In this document: positions 41,655-53,830 of the stretch, piece after piece
Position numbering within the stretch: position 1 is the first letter of the stretch
How the letters are laid out: every line of letters starts with the position of its first letter
Source: Gnetum montanum
Taxonomy: Eukaryota; Streptophyta; Gnetopsida; Gnetales; Gnetaceae
Length of the DNA: 64,000 nucleotides
Direction: 5' to 3'
Assembly (NCBI GenBank): GCA_015680685.1
Contig: MNCI01014546.1
Location: 482,945 to 546,944, forward strand
Made by a program: the position numbers and the translations under genes
Notes under the pieces: model-generated
What the model was told of the DNA's origin: nothing
Database searches by the model: none
The model's input: only the letters and a program-made list of their open reading frames with translations

Positions 41655-44160
41655 ATGTCTTCTTCTCATAAGAGCACTTCTCCACCCAAGATTGATAGAA
41701 TTAATTTGCCAAAGCCTCAACAATATTGAATTATATATACTCATCCTGATGAGTATGTATTGAACTTCACCTTCATCCTACACTAGGATGAATAGCTACA
41801 GTGGCATGACATGGAGGGCAACATTGTGTTGCTACCCAATTGTGCTACTCCTGCAATGCTCTATTAAATGTGTGCATAATGTGGTCTTCAAGACTACCAT
41901 TGGGAGTATATTGTGAAAGATGCTAATGCTAGGGATTATCATCCCACTGAAGCATAATGCCTATAGGATTAGAAACTATAACAACACTATGAACTTTTGA
42001 AGGGAAAAGAACTTAACGATCCTCCATTTTTGTTGTACCAACAAGCCAATGGGGAATCCTTCTCTAGGGCTTTTCCATTCAATGAATTTCCTCTCTTTGA
42101 CTTTGATGACAGAGGTCAAAACCAACATTTTCACTCTATAGTTCACAATCCTTATTCTGGTAACAAGGGATCCAATGATAAAGAAGGATCCAAAGGGGCA
42201 AGTCAAGGTAGGGATGTAGACAAGAAGCAAGATTGTGATCATGGTCATGATTACCAAAGAGGTGGTAGTAGGCACTGTGATGATGGCAGTTCTCCTTCCT
42301 CTTCCCCTTCGTCATAGTCTTCTTCTTCTTGCTCTAATCGTGATCGCAGAGGGTGAGATCATGATGGAGGTGATCAAAATGAATACAACGATCGATGGGA
42401 TCATCAGGATGGGTAAAATCAAGGGTGTAGATGTTCAAGAGAGGCACATCACCATGAATGAAGGGGTAGTTGAGGACATCATAGGCACCATGATCAAGGC
42501 CTCTATGAGCCTCTATTTGCTACCTGAAGTATGGTTAACATCACAAAGGCAGTCAAAATCCCAACAAGAAATGTGAAAGATAGTTAGATCAAATGATTAG
42601 ACATGAAGAATATTTTTTGATCTAAAGGAGGATATAATTCTAATCTTTAGAATCATCTTCAAGCTTTCCAAGATGTATGTGCCTTGCAGAACATAGAGAA
42701 TGAGTGGTAGAAATTGAAGTTGTTCTCAAGGACACTCATCAAAGAAGCAGTAAACTGGTACTGGTCCTTAGAACCAGAATCTATCATATGATGGAGTACC
42801 ATGCTTGAGTTTTTTAATGATAAGTAGCAAACATAATTTAGGGTGTCCAACTAAGAAAGAAAATCCAAGGGTGGAAGAAATGAACACACAAACCCTTGGA
42901 TGCCACCATTGGACGATACTATGCCTCGATGCATAAATGTCCTAGCCATGGTTATTCTCAATTGGTTCAACTTCGCCCCATTGTAGATGGGCTTCATAAT
43001 GAAATGAGGAAAATGCTTAGTGTCTATGCTCAAAGGATGATTGTCAAAATTAATTGCCTATCAGATACAAGGATTAATAGAGTAGGTCACCAAAGAGGAG
43101 GGCAAACTAAGAAAAAGAGAAAGTGTAAAGGGGTACAATCATGATCCTTCCATTCGCAAGAGGAAGCTTCAATTTTTCAACAGTGAGGACGAGTCTATAT
43201 TTGATGAGTGGGTGAATAAGAAAGCCATGCCACTCCAACAATTCTAATCTAAACTTATAGCCAAGGTTGATAAGTAAAGGGATTCAATGGATAACAGATT
43301 CCAATTTGTTTTCAAAATTGCTAAAGAGTCTAAAGAACAAAATAGTGAGCATGAGCGTAGGAGGTGTAAGGAAGTTGAACATGCATATTACAAAGGTAAG
43401 GGAAAGATTTCTGCAATAGAAGAGGTTGCAGATAGTAAATAAGATGATGATCATGGGTTTGACATTTGTCAATATGAACATCCTAAGGGATGTTGCCCCA
43501 TTGTGTCACATCTATAGGAGTCTAGGGTGTATGCCTTACATCCACAACTTACACAAAGGTAAACATTAGAAGGTTAACTTATCCTCAAGGTAATCTTAAT
43601 CAATTCCACTAGCAACAACCATATTATCCAAGTGGATCTCCATTGCAACTGTACAAATAATATCAATAGTGGCAGCAACTGCAATCATAGGCGCTAGCAC
43701 CACCAAGCCAACAATACCCATATTAGCAACCTAATCCATATGGTTATCATGTTCAGCAACCCATGTCCCCACATGACTCTTCCAGTCAAATTTCTTGTTG
43801 CCAACCTTACTACCACCCTTTAGATTATTATCAAGCCCATTCTCCACATGAAAGAAGGGATACCACCTCTTATTCTTATCCTCCTCTTGTCCCTGCACAT
43901 ACTCTTGCTTCAGTTGCACAGCTACCACCTACTCCTTTTATGCAAGGTGAACTACCAACTCAACCATAGCAACGCAATGCTATGAAGGCTATTAATTTGC
44001 AATCGAATCATCCATCAGAGGGGTTAAATACCCAATTAAAGAAAAGACCTTTCTTTTGACCTTGTAGTCCACCTAAGCCTTCGCATACACCTATAGTTGA
44101 CAACCCTGCTCCTACACCTTCCTCTGTACCTAACACCTTCGAGTCCCCTTTAGATCAAAC
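41655..44160 (+). pseudogene. E3 gag remnant
   Basis: Starts MSSSHKSTSPPK at 41655, matching MSSSHRDD of E4. Open pieces: 41997-42317 (Asp/Gly/Ser-rich), 42896-43144 (capsid, with CPSHGYSQLVQLRPIVDGLH, then NEMRKMLSVYAQ). Knuckle DICQYEHPKGCCP (His kept; first Cys of the pair precedes as F-DIC) near 43460-43500, then a Gln/Pro-rich linker. Many stops and frameshifts. Confidence 0.75.
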
Positions 44161-44720
44161 TCTACCTAGGATCCAGATTGTAATTCTCACTCATACTATG
44201 TCTGATTGGATCCATGCAAGAAACCTTCCCAGGAAGTTAGCTAATCCTATAAGTCTTCTAATTTATTTGTAGATTGCTAGAAATGAACCATGCAAGGCTC
44301 TTCTTGATTCAGTTTCTAGTGTTAATATGATTTCTCATGAGATGTACACTACTTGGAACTTGCCTCCTCTCAAGAAGAGCAATAACAGATTAGAATTGGA
44401 AAACCAGTCCATCATTGTTCCATTGGGATTAGTGGAAGAAATTTTGATCATTGTTTGTGAATGGTCTTATCCTACCAATTTTCTAGTAATCAAAGTGAAG
44501 AATTGCAAAGGAGACTTCCCAATCATCATGGGAAGAGCATGGATGAGCACCATCGATGTAAGAATGAACATTAAAGATATTTCCCTAGAGATATCTAAAG
44601 AAAATGCATTTGGAAAGATTGAGAAGAAGAGAGTTCCATGCATCACGTACAATGATAGTAGGTGTAATTATGTGAAAAAGCTTTGGGCCATCAAGCAAGC
44701 ATCTATCTTCGCATGCAAAT
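44161..44720 (+). pseudogene. E3 protease remnant
   Basis: 44327-44722 is open: MISHEMYTTWNLPPLKKSN, VPLGLVEEILIIV, GDFPIIMGRAWMSTIDVRM. The catalytic triad reads LLDSVSSVNM (44300-44325), with Gly of DSG replaced by Val, so the enzyme would be dead. Otherwise close to E1. Confidence 0.8.
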
Positions 44721-46470
44721 AGTATGCGTTGGAAATAGAAATTCAAAGGTGTCTATATGTAGTAGCCACAAAACATGAGGGTACCCAGTGGCTGACCGCT
44801 AATTCTGAAAGTAACACACTATGCATAGAACCAACTAAGAGCCTGACATGTGCATATGTCATGGGCATGGATGAACTTGAGCAAGTTCATCACCAACTCT
44901 TCGATGATACAAATGATGATACTCACTAGGAAGAGTTGGAAATTCTTGAGAAATTTAAGCAAGAGCCCCTTGAACTAAAAATGTTATCGATCGGAATGAA
45001 ATATGTATTTTTGAAGAAGGGGAAGTTGATTATCATTAATGCAAGACTTGCTCCAGGGTAGATGCAAATGCTATTGAAGGTAGTTGAAAGATGGTTGGCA
45101 ACTTTTGCTTGGTCATATCTTGAACTCACTCACAAGGATTGATCCTAGGATATGTCAGCATTGCATCTACATCAACTTAGCCATGAAGCTAAAATGATAG
45201 GCACTAAGGTGGCTAAACCAAAAATTAAAGCAAATATCAAAGAGGAAATCGAGCAACTCCTCAAGGCAGGGTTCATTTATCCCATTGCAAATAGTGAGTG
45301 GGTTAGCCCACTTGTACTGGTATCGAAAAAAGGTGGCAAGTGGTGGGTCTACATTGATTTTATGCTACTGAACATGGCAACATTCAAGGATCATTTTTCA
45401 TTGCCATTTGTTGATTAGGTGCTAGGTATAATATTTGGGCATTTCTACTACAACTTCCTAGATGGTTATAGTGGCTATAACCAAATTCAAATTGTGCCAA
45501 AATACTAAGCAAAGACAACATTTATGAGTCCTTGGGGAACTTTTGCATATCATAAGATGCCATTTGGTCTCTACAATGCACCTACCACATTTCAATGCTT
45601 GGTCCTAAGCATCTTTCAACAGTAGATCGATAGTGGTGTAGAAGTCTTCATGGATGACTTCTTCACCTATAGAGCTACATTTGAGCAAGCCCTAGACCGC
45701 CTTGAGCAATTGCTTAAACGATGTGTCAAAACTAACTTATGACTCAATTGGTAGAAAAGCCACCTCATGGTCCAAAAGGGCATTGTATTGAGGCATAGAA
45801 TATCACAAGTAGGAATTGAGGTGGATCTTGAAAAAATAAGGGTCATCCAAGGAATGACCCGCTAGCTAGAAACAGTTAAAGATGTTCGATCATTCCTTGG
45901 ACATACTAGCTACTACTGATGATTCATAGAGAATTTCTTTAAGATCACAAAACCATTAGTAAAGCTAATAAAGAAATATTCTCTCTTTGTTTGGACCCAA
46001 GAATGTGAGGAAGCATTCTAGCAACTCAAAGAAAAGCTCGTGGAAACTCCAATTCTACAAGCACCTAATTGCTACAGGCCATTTCATATCATGAAAGATG
46101 CATTGAATTATGCCTTGGCTATGCTGATGCAGTTAGATGATAAGAAACATCCATAATACATCCACTACACTAGCTGAAGCATTGTGGGTGCAATTGAACT
46201 ACACCACCATAGAGAAAGAATTGATGGCTGTGGTGTTTGCTCTAGAGGAGTTTAGGCATTATGCACTTGGATATAAGGTGTTTGTGCACATAGCCCACAG
46301 TGCCATCTACTTCCTAATGAACAAGCCAATAGTGAGCCCTTGTGTCATATGGTGGCTGATGATCTTATAAGAGTTTGATGTTATGATGGTAGATTGAAAG
46401 GGCACTAAGAATGTGGTCGTTGATCACTTGCCTCAATTGTGATGGGACGATAAAGAGAAAGAAAGATCAT
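44721..46470 (+). pseudogene. E3 reverse transcriptase and RNase H remnant
   Basis: RT from about 45000: an open piece at 45152-45418 (LLKAGFIYPIANSEWVSPLV, KKGGKWWVYIDFMLLN), then DGYSGYNQI, TFMSPWGTFAYHKMPFGLYN and the catalytic VFMDDFF at 45643-45661, connection motifs VRSFLGH and FKITKPLVKL. RNase H follows: the TIEKELMAVVFALEEFRHY piece at 46160-46270. At least fifteen stops or frame changes. Typical Ty3/gypsy order RT-RNase H-IN. Confidence 0.85.
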
Positions 46471-47905
46471 TATTTGATGCATTTCCTAATGAACTTCTCT
46501 TTGTTGGGGCTATAACTGAACAAATTCCCAATGAGCCAAAATGGTATGATAACATTCTCACCTATCTTCTTACTTAGAAGATGCCACAAGGGTTGGATCA
46601 CTGAAAGAAATAGTAGTTTCTTCACTAGCTAAAGCACTTTGTGGAGATCAACAAACACCTCTACAAGGTGTGTGCTGATGGCCTGGTTCATTCGTGTGTC
46701 CCTGATACTGATCAACTATGCATCATCCAAGATGCTCATGAAGATCCTTGTGGAGGGAACTATGCTGGGAGATGCATAACCATTAAAACATTGATGGTAA
46801 TGTACTATTGCCCAACACTCTTCAAGGATGCACACCATTATGTCTGCTCTTGTGAATGATGCCAACGTGATGGTGGAATGACTACTTGAATGCAAGGACC
46901 TCAACAATGGATTCAATCACTAGAACTCTTCAACATCTGGGGCATTGACTTCATGGGTCCCATCACGTCCATGTCAACTAGAAAGGCATACATCATAGTC
47001 ATTATTGACTATTATACGAAGTGGGTAGATGTAGCAGCTATCATTGACTATACATCCTATAATGTTGCTTAGTTTGTACAACAAAACATTGTAAATAGGT
47101 TTGGTGTGTCACATGCATTAATTTATGATAATGGAACTCATCTTATAGGCACTACTTTTCAGAAGCTTATGCAATGCTTGGGGGTTCAACATAAACTCAC
47201 AACACCCTACCACCCCCAAGCTAATGGTCAAGCTGAGGTTACCAATAGGGAGATCAAAAGGATACTAACACGAATTGTTAGGAAGTGAAGGAAAGATTGG
47301 AGCATGAAATTGAATGATGTCCTTTGGGCTTACCACTCAACATGGAAACTTCCTATAAGCTACTGTTCCTATGAGATTATGTACGGTGAACTACCAATAC
47401 TTCCCATCCAATTTGAACTCTATACACTTTCAACAACTTGTGACCTTGACCTTAACTTAAGTCTAGCCCAATAAGAATGACTGATGAATCTCAACCTACT
47501 AGATGAAAATAAATTAGTAGCCTTATCATCTAATGAGTTACACAAGGCCTAAAACAAAAAGCAACATGACCTGAAAATCAGAAAAGTCAAATTCCAATTG
47601 AAAGATAAGGTTCTCCACTAAAACAACACACACGTACCTTAACAAACTAAGTTCCAAACATTGTGGGAAGGAGCTTACATCATTTATGAGACTTTTTATT
47701 TTGGGTTCATGATGATCTATAAACTTGAGAGCCCAAACAAAAAATATTTGTTCAACATTCAACAAATCAAACCTTTCCATGAGCATACGCTAGCTAACAC
47801 AATAAGCACCTCATTAAATGGATAACCATGATCCATATTTTGGATCTCCTTCTTTCAAATTAGTCATGGGGAAGATGGCCAACCATGCTAATCATTTAAG
47901 CAACT
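46471..47905 (+). pseudogene. E3 integrase remnant and pol tail
   Basis: Open pieces 46641-46859 (HHCC zinc domain: DAHEDPCGGNYAGR, CPTLFKDAHHYVCSCE), 46890-47072 (GIDFMGPITSM, first catalytic Asp), 47106-47288 (IYDNGTH with second Asp; YHPQANGQAEVTNREIKRIL with the Glu). The C-terminal module and pol tail (SPSFKLVMGKMANHANHLS) reach about 47905. The stop after SCE sits where Trp is expected (TGG to TGA). Confidence 0.85.
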
Positions 47906-49951
47906 CCTCAATTTTTCAAATTTTTATTTTTACAACTTTTTTTTACACATTCTTTATTTTACATCTTTTTATTTTCATGGTATTAATCTTTTCTAGTTTT
48001 TTGTTTTATAGCATCGTTAGTATATTTGATATTTCTTGAATACTTTACAATTTCTTTTATATTTTCTCTTATTTTATTTGATGTGATTTTCTAACTATTT
48101 GTTAATAAGTGCTAGGTACCTTGGTAATGTGTTACTTGATGGTGGTATGTATTATTTTTGCAATTTGATTATTGGTGTATGGTTTCTAGCTTTGAATTTT
48201 GTTATGGATAATTAGGACATGGTTTCATTTTCATGCAACAGGCAGTGAGTCCACAACATCAACCCATCCACAAACTCTATGGTTTTCCTTGTTTTGGAAA
48301 CATGCAGTCCCTTTTTCATTAATAAAACATTAATCAATTTGTGACTTTGGTAGTTTTCAAAATTTGGAAGGGTTCAAAGGTTTGAATAGGGTGTGGCTTC
48401 AAGGGGATTCGATATTCTTTGTGGTATTCTATTTTCCTGAGTGCATGTGTGTTTTTATGAACTTCTTACCATTTCATGTCATCCAATAAAGGAAGTTGAA
48501 TAAGTCCTTGCATGGTGTGGTTTTCATAAAAAATAAAACTGATGAGAATTCAAAGCACACCCCTTGGACAAAATAAATGCATGTGTCTTCGCATGGTATG
48601 GTTCTCATTAGAAAGAAAAGAGAAATAATGAGAATTCAAAGCACACCCCTTGGACAAAATAAATGCATGTTTCATTGCATGGTGTGGTTCTCATTTTGAA
48701 AAAAAATGGTGGGAATTCAAAGCACACCCCTTAGACACAATAAATGGGCTACAAGCACTGGTTATTGGACTAGTCCCCTCTAACTAAGGCCCTTTCTCAC
48801 TTCCTACTTCTTCTCTAATAAGGAATAGTGGTTGTTTTGTGAAAGCACTCTTAAGTCTCAACGGATGGATTGGTCTTAGAATGTCGATGTGAAGTCACTG
48901 AAAGTGGTTGGTTTTGGTCTGGACTAAGGATGGATCCTATCAAGTCATTTAACCACAAAATTCACAAGGGACATTAGGTGATCATAATTAGGAACTCCAT
49001 TCCACTCTCTCTCATCCACCTATACTTTCCATGTTTCACTTCATTGCTAGTTTCATTTTTTATTTCGATGTCCTAGTTTGATGTGTCAGAATTCTTAGTT
49101 AGTTACTTTTGGGTTTTTGTACTTAACCTTTTGTAACCATTAATCATCCATGGAGCCCATAAACTCCTTGTTTTGAAATTATGCAAGGGTATAATAGGCC
49201 TATGCCTACTTTGGGGAGGACCCACTTGCATATCTTTTGGTTGGGTTAGTTAAGTTTCTTACCCTTAGACACTCTTACAATCAAATTCTTTTTGTTTACC
49301 CCATTAATGACATCCAATTGTACACATCTTCACAACAGTTTTTAGTGGACTTTTCTTTTTATTGTTGTGAATTCTTATACCCTCTTCAAATATTTCTTTG
49401 TGATTGAGATTTTTCCAAATTCAATGGACCGCTTATCTAATTCACCTTATTTGTCAACCTTTTTGCTAACACTATCAAAGGAACCAGTCTACCACAATCA
49501 CAACTTAGCTGAGTGTAACCACTGATGAGATAAGGCATTTAACTGCTATGTGTTACACATTGTATACTAATTCATGATTTTTTTGTGATTACAGTGGGAA
49601 GCATGGACTGGAAGAAAGACTATCTTCACCAAGGATAATGCAATAGTACCACACAATGAAGACTATTCGTGATTGTTGGATCTCTTCTCACTCTCACTCT
49701 CATTCTTCTACTACCAAGAGGTGTTAGATGTTAGTGTTATCTAGGGTGTTCACTTTTCTTATCACGAACACCCAATGTTGTAAAAATTGTAATTCCATAC
49801 ATTTAAGCACTCAGAGTCTGTATGCTTGTTTCATCTAAGTCAATTTGTGTGCTAGTGAATAATTCCATGCCTACCCAATATGTTGTATTGTAAAGAGTGT
49901 GTTCCTTCTCTTCTACACTTAAGGACGAGTTTTCATTCAATCGTGCGAGTA
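47906..49951 (+). other. E3 3' non-coding region
   Basis: Includes three tandem copies of an about 80-87-bp unit (48509-48750) that is single in E1 and E4, the CCTACTTTGGGGAGGACCCAC block (about 49216) and, at 49581-49592, TTGTGATTACAG before TGGGAAGC, the position of the env-ORF splice acceptor in relatives. No env-position ORF follows. The last bases before the LTR read GTTTTCATTCAATCGTGCGA, a degraded polypurine region. Confidence 0.65.
48509..48750 (+). repeat. Triplicated hairpin unit in E3 3' region
   Basis: Three units beginning TTGCATGGT(G/A)TGGTTCTCAT and closing AATTCAAAGCACACCCCTT. Within each unit GGTGTGGTTCTCAT can pair with ATGAGAATTCAAAGCACACC, giving a conserved hairpin. Single copies: E1 2423-2490, E4 37549-37632. 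Confidence 0.8.
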
Positions 49952-50804
49952 TGATGAACTACATGTATGTTGGCTTTGATGCCAGAGCCGTGATGTCGGG
50001 TATGCGACATCAAGGTCTTGATGTGATGTTGCATAAGGGACCTAGGAGCATCTATCCTAGGTCTATAAATACTATGCATGGGCTTCCATTTTGAGTTAGT
50101 GTTCAGTTTAGTTTTCAAGCAAAGTAGCAAAGGTCTTATCATTTCTCTTCCTCAGAGTTAGAATATTTTTTGAATTCTCATAGAAGGAGTCTAAGTGTGT
50201 ACAATTCTTTGTTCAATCATTGATGTACTTGAGCACAATAGTATGATGGGAATAAAAAAACTCTTTTGACAATCCTTGTAGGACTGAGAATAGATTAATA
50301 TTTTCTTTAATGCATTTTACTTTCTTGCTCTTTACTTTAATGCATTTAAATTAAGTGATTTATTTTCATCAGTTAATGAACACATGCAAGACCACTTCAA
50401 GCATTCATATAGTACTTGGTAGCCTAGCAACACTTAACGTTTGGTAGCCCAGTAGTGCTATATGTGTTCAAGATGTGTCTAGAAAAGTGGGGCAATTACT
50501 TGTGTTAGGCTAGCTAGGCAATAGATGAATTAGATCTTCAATTACTTTAACTTTCATTCTTATTGTAGGTGATGAAACTCATAAAATATAAAATGAGAAA
50601 AATCCTATACCTTAACTACACTTAAATCATATCCTTGAACTTTACATGTGTAGTTGGGAAGACAATAAACATTCTCAATGCCCTTTTCACTTCCTAGAAG
50701 AGCTAGTGCATTAGATAACTATATGTCCATGAAATTCGACTAGATCACACGTAACGCCTTAGTGATTCATATGGTTGGGTGTAGGGGTATCTTGCTGCTC
50801 ATCA
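49952..50804 (+). repeat. E3 3' LTR (family 2, 853 bp)
   Basis: TGATGAACTACATG... to ...TGCTGCTCATCA. U3 words CGTGATGTCGGG, TGCGACATCAAGG, GATGTGATGTTGC (49990-50040), TATA box TATAAATA at 50064-50071. About 30 bp longer in the word array than the 5' LTR. Confidence 0.88.
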
Positions 50805-51480
50805 ATGTTCTACCCCCAAGTGTTGCATGAGTTTTCAAAAGGTGGTATCTATAAAATGAGTACCATTATCAGAAATCAGTGCATGTGGCACCCCAAACCT
50901 ATTTACAACATTTTGTTATACAAACTGAATAGTTGTAGAGGATGCATAGTCAGTGACAGTTGCTGCTTCTACCCATTTCATATAATAGTCAACATAAACT
51001 ATGATGTACATCTTTTCATTTGACATGGATGTCATGGAATCCATGAAATTAATGCTCTAGATGTTGAAAGGTTATAATGGTTGAATCCACTGCTGAAAAC
51101 CCTCCATTTGAGCAATCATCCCACCATCACGTTGGCAACATTCACAAGAGTGAATGAATTGGTGAGCATCCCTAAAGGGTGTTGGCCAATAATACATTAC
51201 CATTACAATCTTAATGGCCATGCATCTCCTAGCATAATGGCACCCACAAGGGCCCTCATAAGCATCTTGGAGAATGCATAGTTGATCAACATCAGGGACA
51301 CACTAATGAACAAGGCCATTGGCACACACATTGTAAAGGTGTGCATTGATCTCAATCAAGAATTTTTCTTGGTGAAGAAACTATTGTTTCTTCCTATAGT
51401 CCAACTCTTATGGCATCTCTTGAATAAGAAGATATGTGAGCATGCTAGGAACTTATTTGTTTATAGCACCAACAAAGAGA
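50805..51480 (-). pseudogene. E4 integrase core and HHCC domain (right of E3)
   Basis: Minus strand: VVNRFGVPHALISDNGTHFI-like sequence at 50850-50915, GIDFM-equivalent near 51040-51060, and the zinc domain around 51090-51290 (reading C-xx-CQRDGGM). Continues on the left at 38921. Stops throughout; plus-strand open frames here are shadows. Confidence 0.75.
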
Positions 51481-53080
51481 AGTTCATTAGAAAATTGATT
51501 AGAAAGTCAGCTATCCTCCTCTTTGTTATCCCATCTCAACAAAGAAAAGTGGTTAGCAACCAAATTCTCGGTTACCTTTTAATCTACCATTGTGAGATTG
51601 AATTCCTATAAGATCACAAGCCACCAAATGACATGGGGGCTTACCATTGATTTTTTTCATTAGGAATTGGATTGCACTGTGGCTTGATTGCATAAACATC
51701 TTGTATGCAAGCACATAGTGCTTGAATTTCTCTAAGGCATACACCACTTCCATCAATTATTTTTCTATTTGGTGTAATTCAGTTATGCACCCAAAATGCT
51801 TCAACTCATGCAATGGATGTAGTAAGGACATTTCTAATCATCCAACTACATGAGCACAGCTCCCAAATCATAATTTGCTACATTCATCATGATGTGGAAC
51901 AGTATACACTAGTCATGGGCTCATAGGATTAGAGTTTCTATGATCTTTTACTTGAGTTGCTAGAATGCATTCTCGCATTCCTCAATCTAGAAAAACATAG
52001 CATCCTTCTTTCTAAGCTCCACCAATGGTTTGGTGATCTTAGAAAAATTCTCTATGAAGTGTCCATAGTAGCTTGTATGACCAAAGAATGAGTAGACATC
52101 TTTGATAATTTTTGGTTGAAAGGTAATTCCTTAAATGACCCTTAGTCTCCTAAGGTCCACCTCAATCCCTACTTGTGATATTTGATTTCCCAAAACAATG
52201 CCCTCCTAGACCATTAGGTGGCTCTTTTACCAATTAAACTAAAGGTTAGTCTCCACACACCTTTTTAGCACTTACACAAGGTGGTACATGGCTTGCTCAA
52301 ATGTAGTGCCATGGGTAAAGAAGTCATCCATGAAGACTTCCATCCCACTATGGATCTACTATTGAAAGATGCTAAGGACAAGACATAAAAAGGTTGTAGG
52401 GGCATTGCACAGACCAAATGATATATTTCTATATGCAAAAGTCCCCTAGGAACTTGTAAAGGTGGTTTTGGGATAATCTTCAGGTGCAAGCTAAATTTGG
52501 TTATGGCCACTATAACCATCTAGAAAGCTATAAAAGTAATGCCCACAAATGGTGTCCAACACCTTGTCCACAAGTGGCAATAGAAAATGACCTTTGTATC
52601 TCACCATGTTCAACAGTTTGAAGTCAATACAAACCCTTCACTTGTTATCTTTCTTTGGCACAATCACAAGTGGGCTAATCCACTCACTATCCACAATGGA
52701 ATAGATGAACCCTGCTATGTGGAGTTGTTCAATATCTTCCTTGATGATCTTCTTGAGTTTGGGGTTTAGCTGCTACTACGACTACCTCTTTAGCTTTATG
52801 TAAGGATATGTATAGATGTGGTGCTAGCATATTCTAGGATTAATCCTAGTGAGTTTAGGATATAACCAAGCAAAGGCTATTGGCCATTTTTTGATCACCT
52901 TTAATAGCTTCTCTTTTTGTCGAGGAGAAATATTGGCATGGATTATCACCAACTTCCCATTGTTTAGAAAATCATATTCTATGCCAACAAGTAGAGTTTT
53001 CAACTCTAGGAGCTCCTATTTGAAACTTTCATGGATTTCCAACTCTTTAAAATTGGTGTCATTAGGTTCATTATTAAAGA
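51481..53080 (-). pseudogene. E4 RNase H and reverse transcriptase remnant
   Basis: RNase H piece 51553-51756: MMEVVYALEKFKHYVLAYKM, SSHSAIQFLM. RT from about 52860 down to 51870, with catalytic VFMDDFF at 52321-52343, FGLCNAPTT near 52410-52430, and IDFKLLN/LPLVDKV-equivalents near 52570-52620. The N-terminal RT region (SGFIYSIV-like) is at 52670-52720. Heavily mutated. Confidence 0.82.
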
Positions 53081-53830
53081 GTTAGTAATGAACTCACTCC
53101 AATTCATCCATGCCTTCAACATAGGCACTTGTCAAACCCTTAGTTGGCTCCATACAAATTGTTGAGCTACTATTAGGATCAACTATTAGCCACTGGATGT
53201 CCTCCTATTTTGTGACTACTACGTATAGGCACCTTTGAATTTCAAACACATCTACACACTATTGGCATGTTGTGATGGATGTTCTTTTTATGGATCATAG
53301 TTTCTGCACAGAGTTGCACCTTATATCACTATACGTGATGCATGGAACTCTCTTCTTCTCAATCTTTTTGAATGCATTTTCCTTGAAAATCTCTAAGAAG
53401 AGATCTTTAATTCCGAATCATGCATCAATGGTGCTTAACCAAGACCTTCCCATGATGATTGGGAAGTCCCCTTTGCAAATATCAACATAGACCACTAGGA
53501 TGTTAACAAGATATGATCACCCACAAATAGCAGTTACAATGTCCTCCACCAGTCCCAAGGGAACAATGATGGACTGGTCTACCAATTCAACAAGAATGTT
53601 ACTCTTCTTGAGTGAAATTAGGTTTCAGGGTTTGTACATTTCGTGAGAAATTAGATTAACACTAGAACGTAAGTCCAAAAAAACATTACAAGGCTCATTT
53701 CCAATGATTTTTAGGTAAATAAGTGGACTCCCAAGATTAGATCATTTCCTAGGAAGATGGATAGCCTTTATCTAATTAGTTATCACATGGGTCAACATGA
53801 CAGTATGCATTTTGAGAGGTGTTTGGTTTG
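53081..53830 (-). pseudogene. E4 protease remnant
   Basis: Minus strand: CNVFLDLRSSVNLISHEMY (active-site DSG degraded to DLR), VPLGLVEDIV, GDFPIIMGRSWLSTID, EKKRVPCITY. Parallel to E1 and E3 but with the catalytic triad lost. Confidence 0.78.

Larger units (their letters stand above)
38922..50804 (+). mobile_element. E3: Athila-like element, complete but decayed; TSD ATGTT
   Basis: 5' LTR starts TGATGAAC at 38922 and the 3' LTR ends GCTCATCA at 50804. Direct flanks are ATGTT at 38917-38921 and 50805-50809. Order: LTR (with inserted solo LTR), primer site, gag, protease, RT, RNase H, integrase, 3' non-coding region, LTR. No env-position ORF. Inserted into the integrase region of E4 in opposite orientation. 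The LTRs are more diverged than those of E2 and differ by an indel in the U3 word array, so E3 looks older than E2. Confidence 0.9.
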
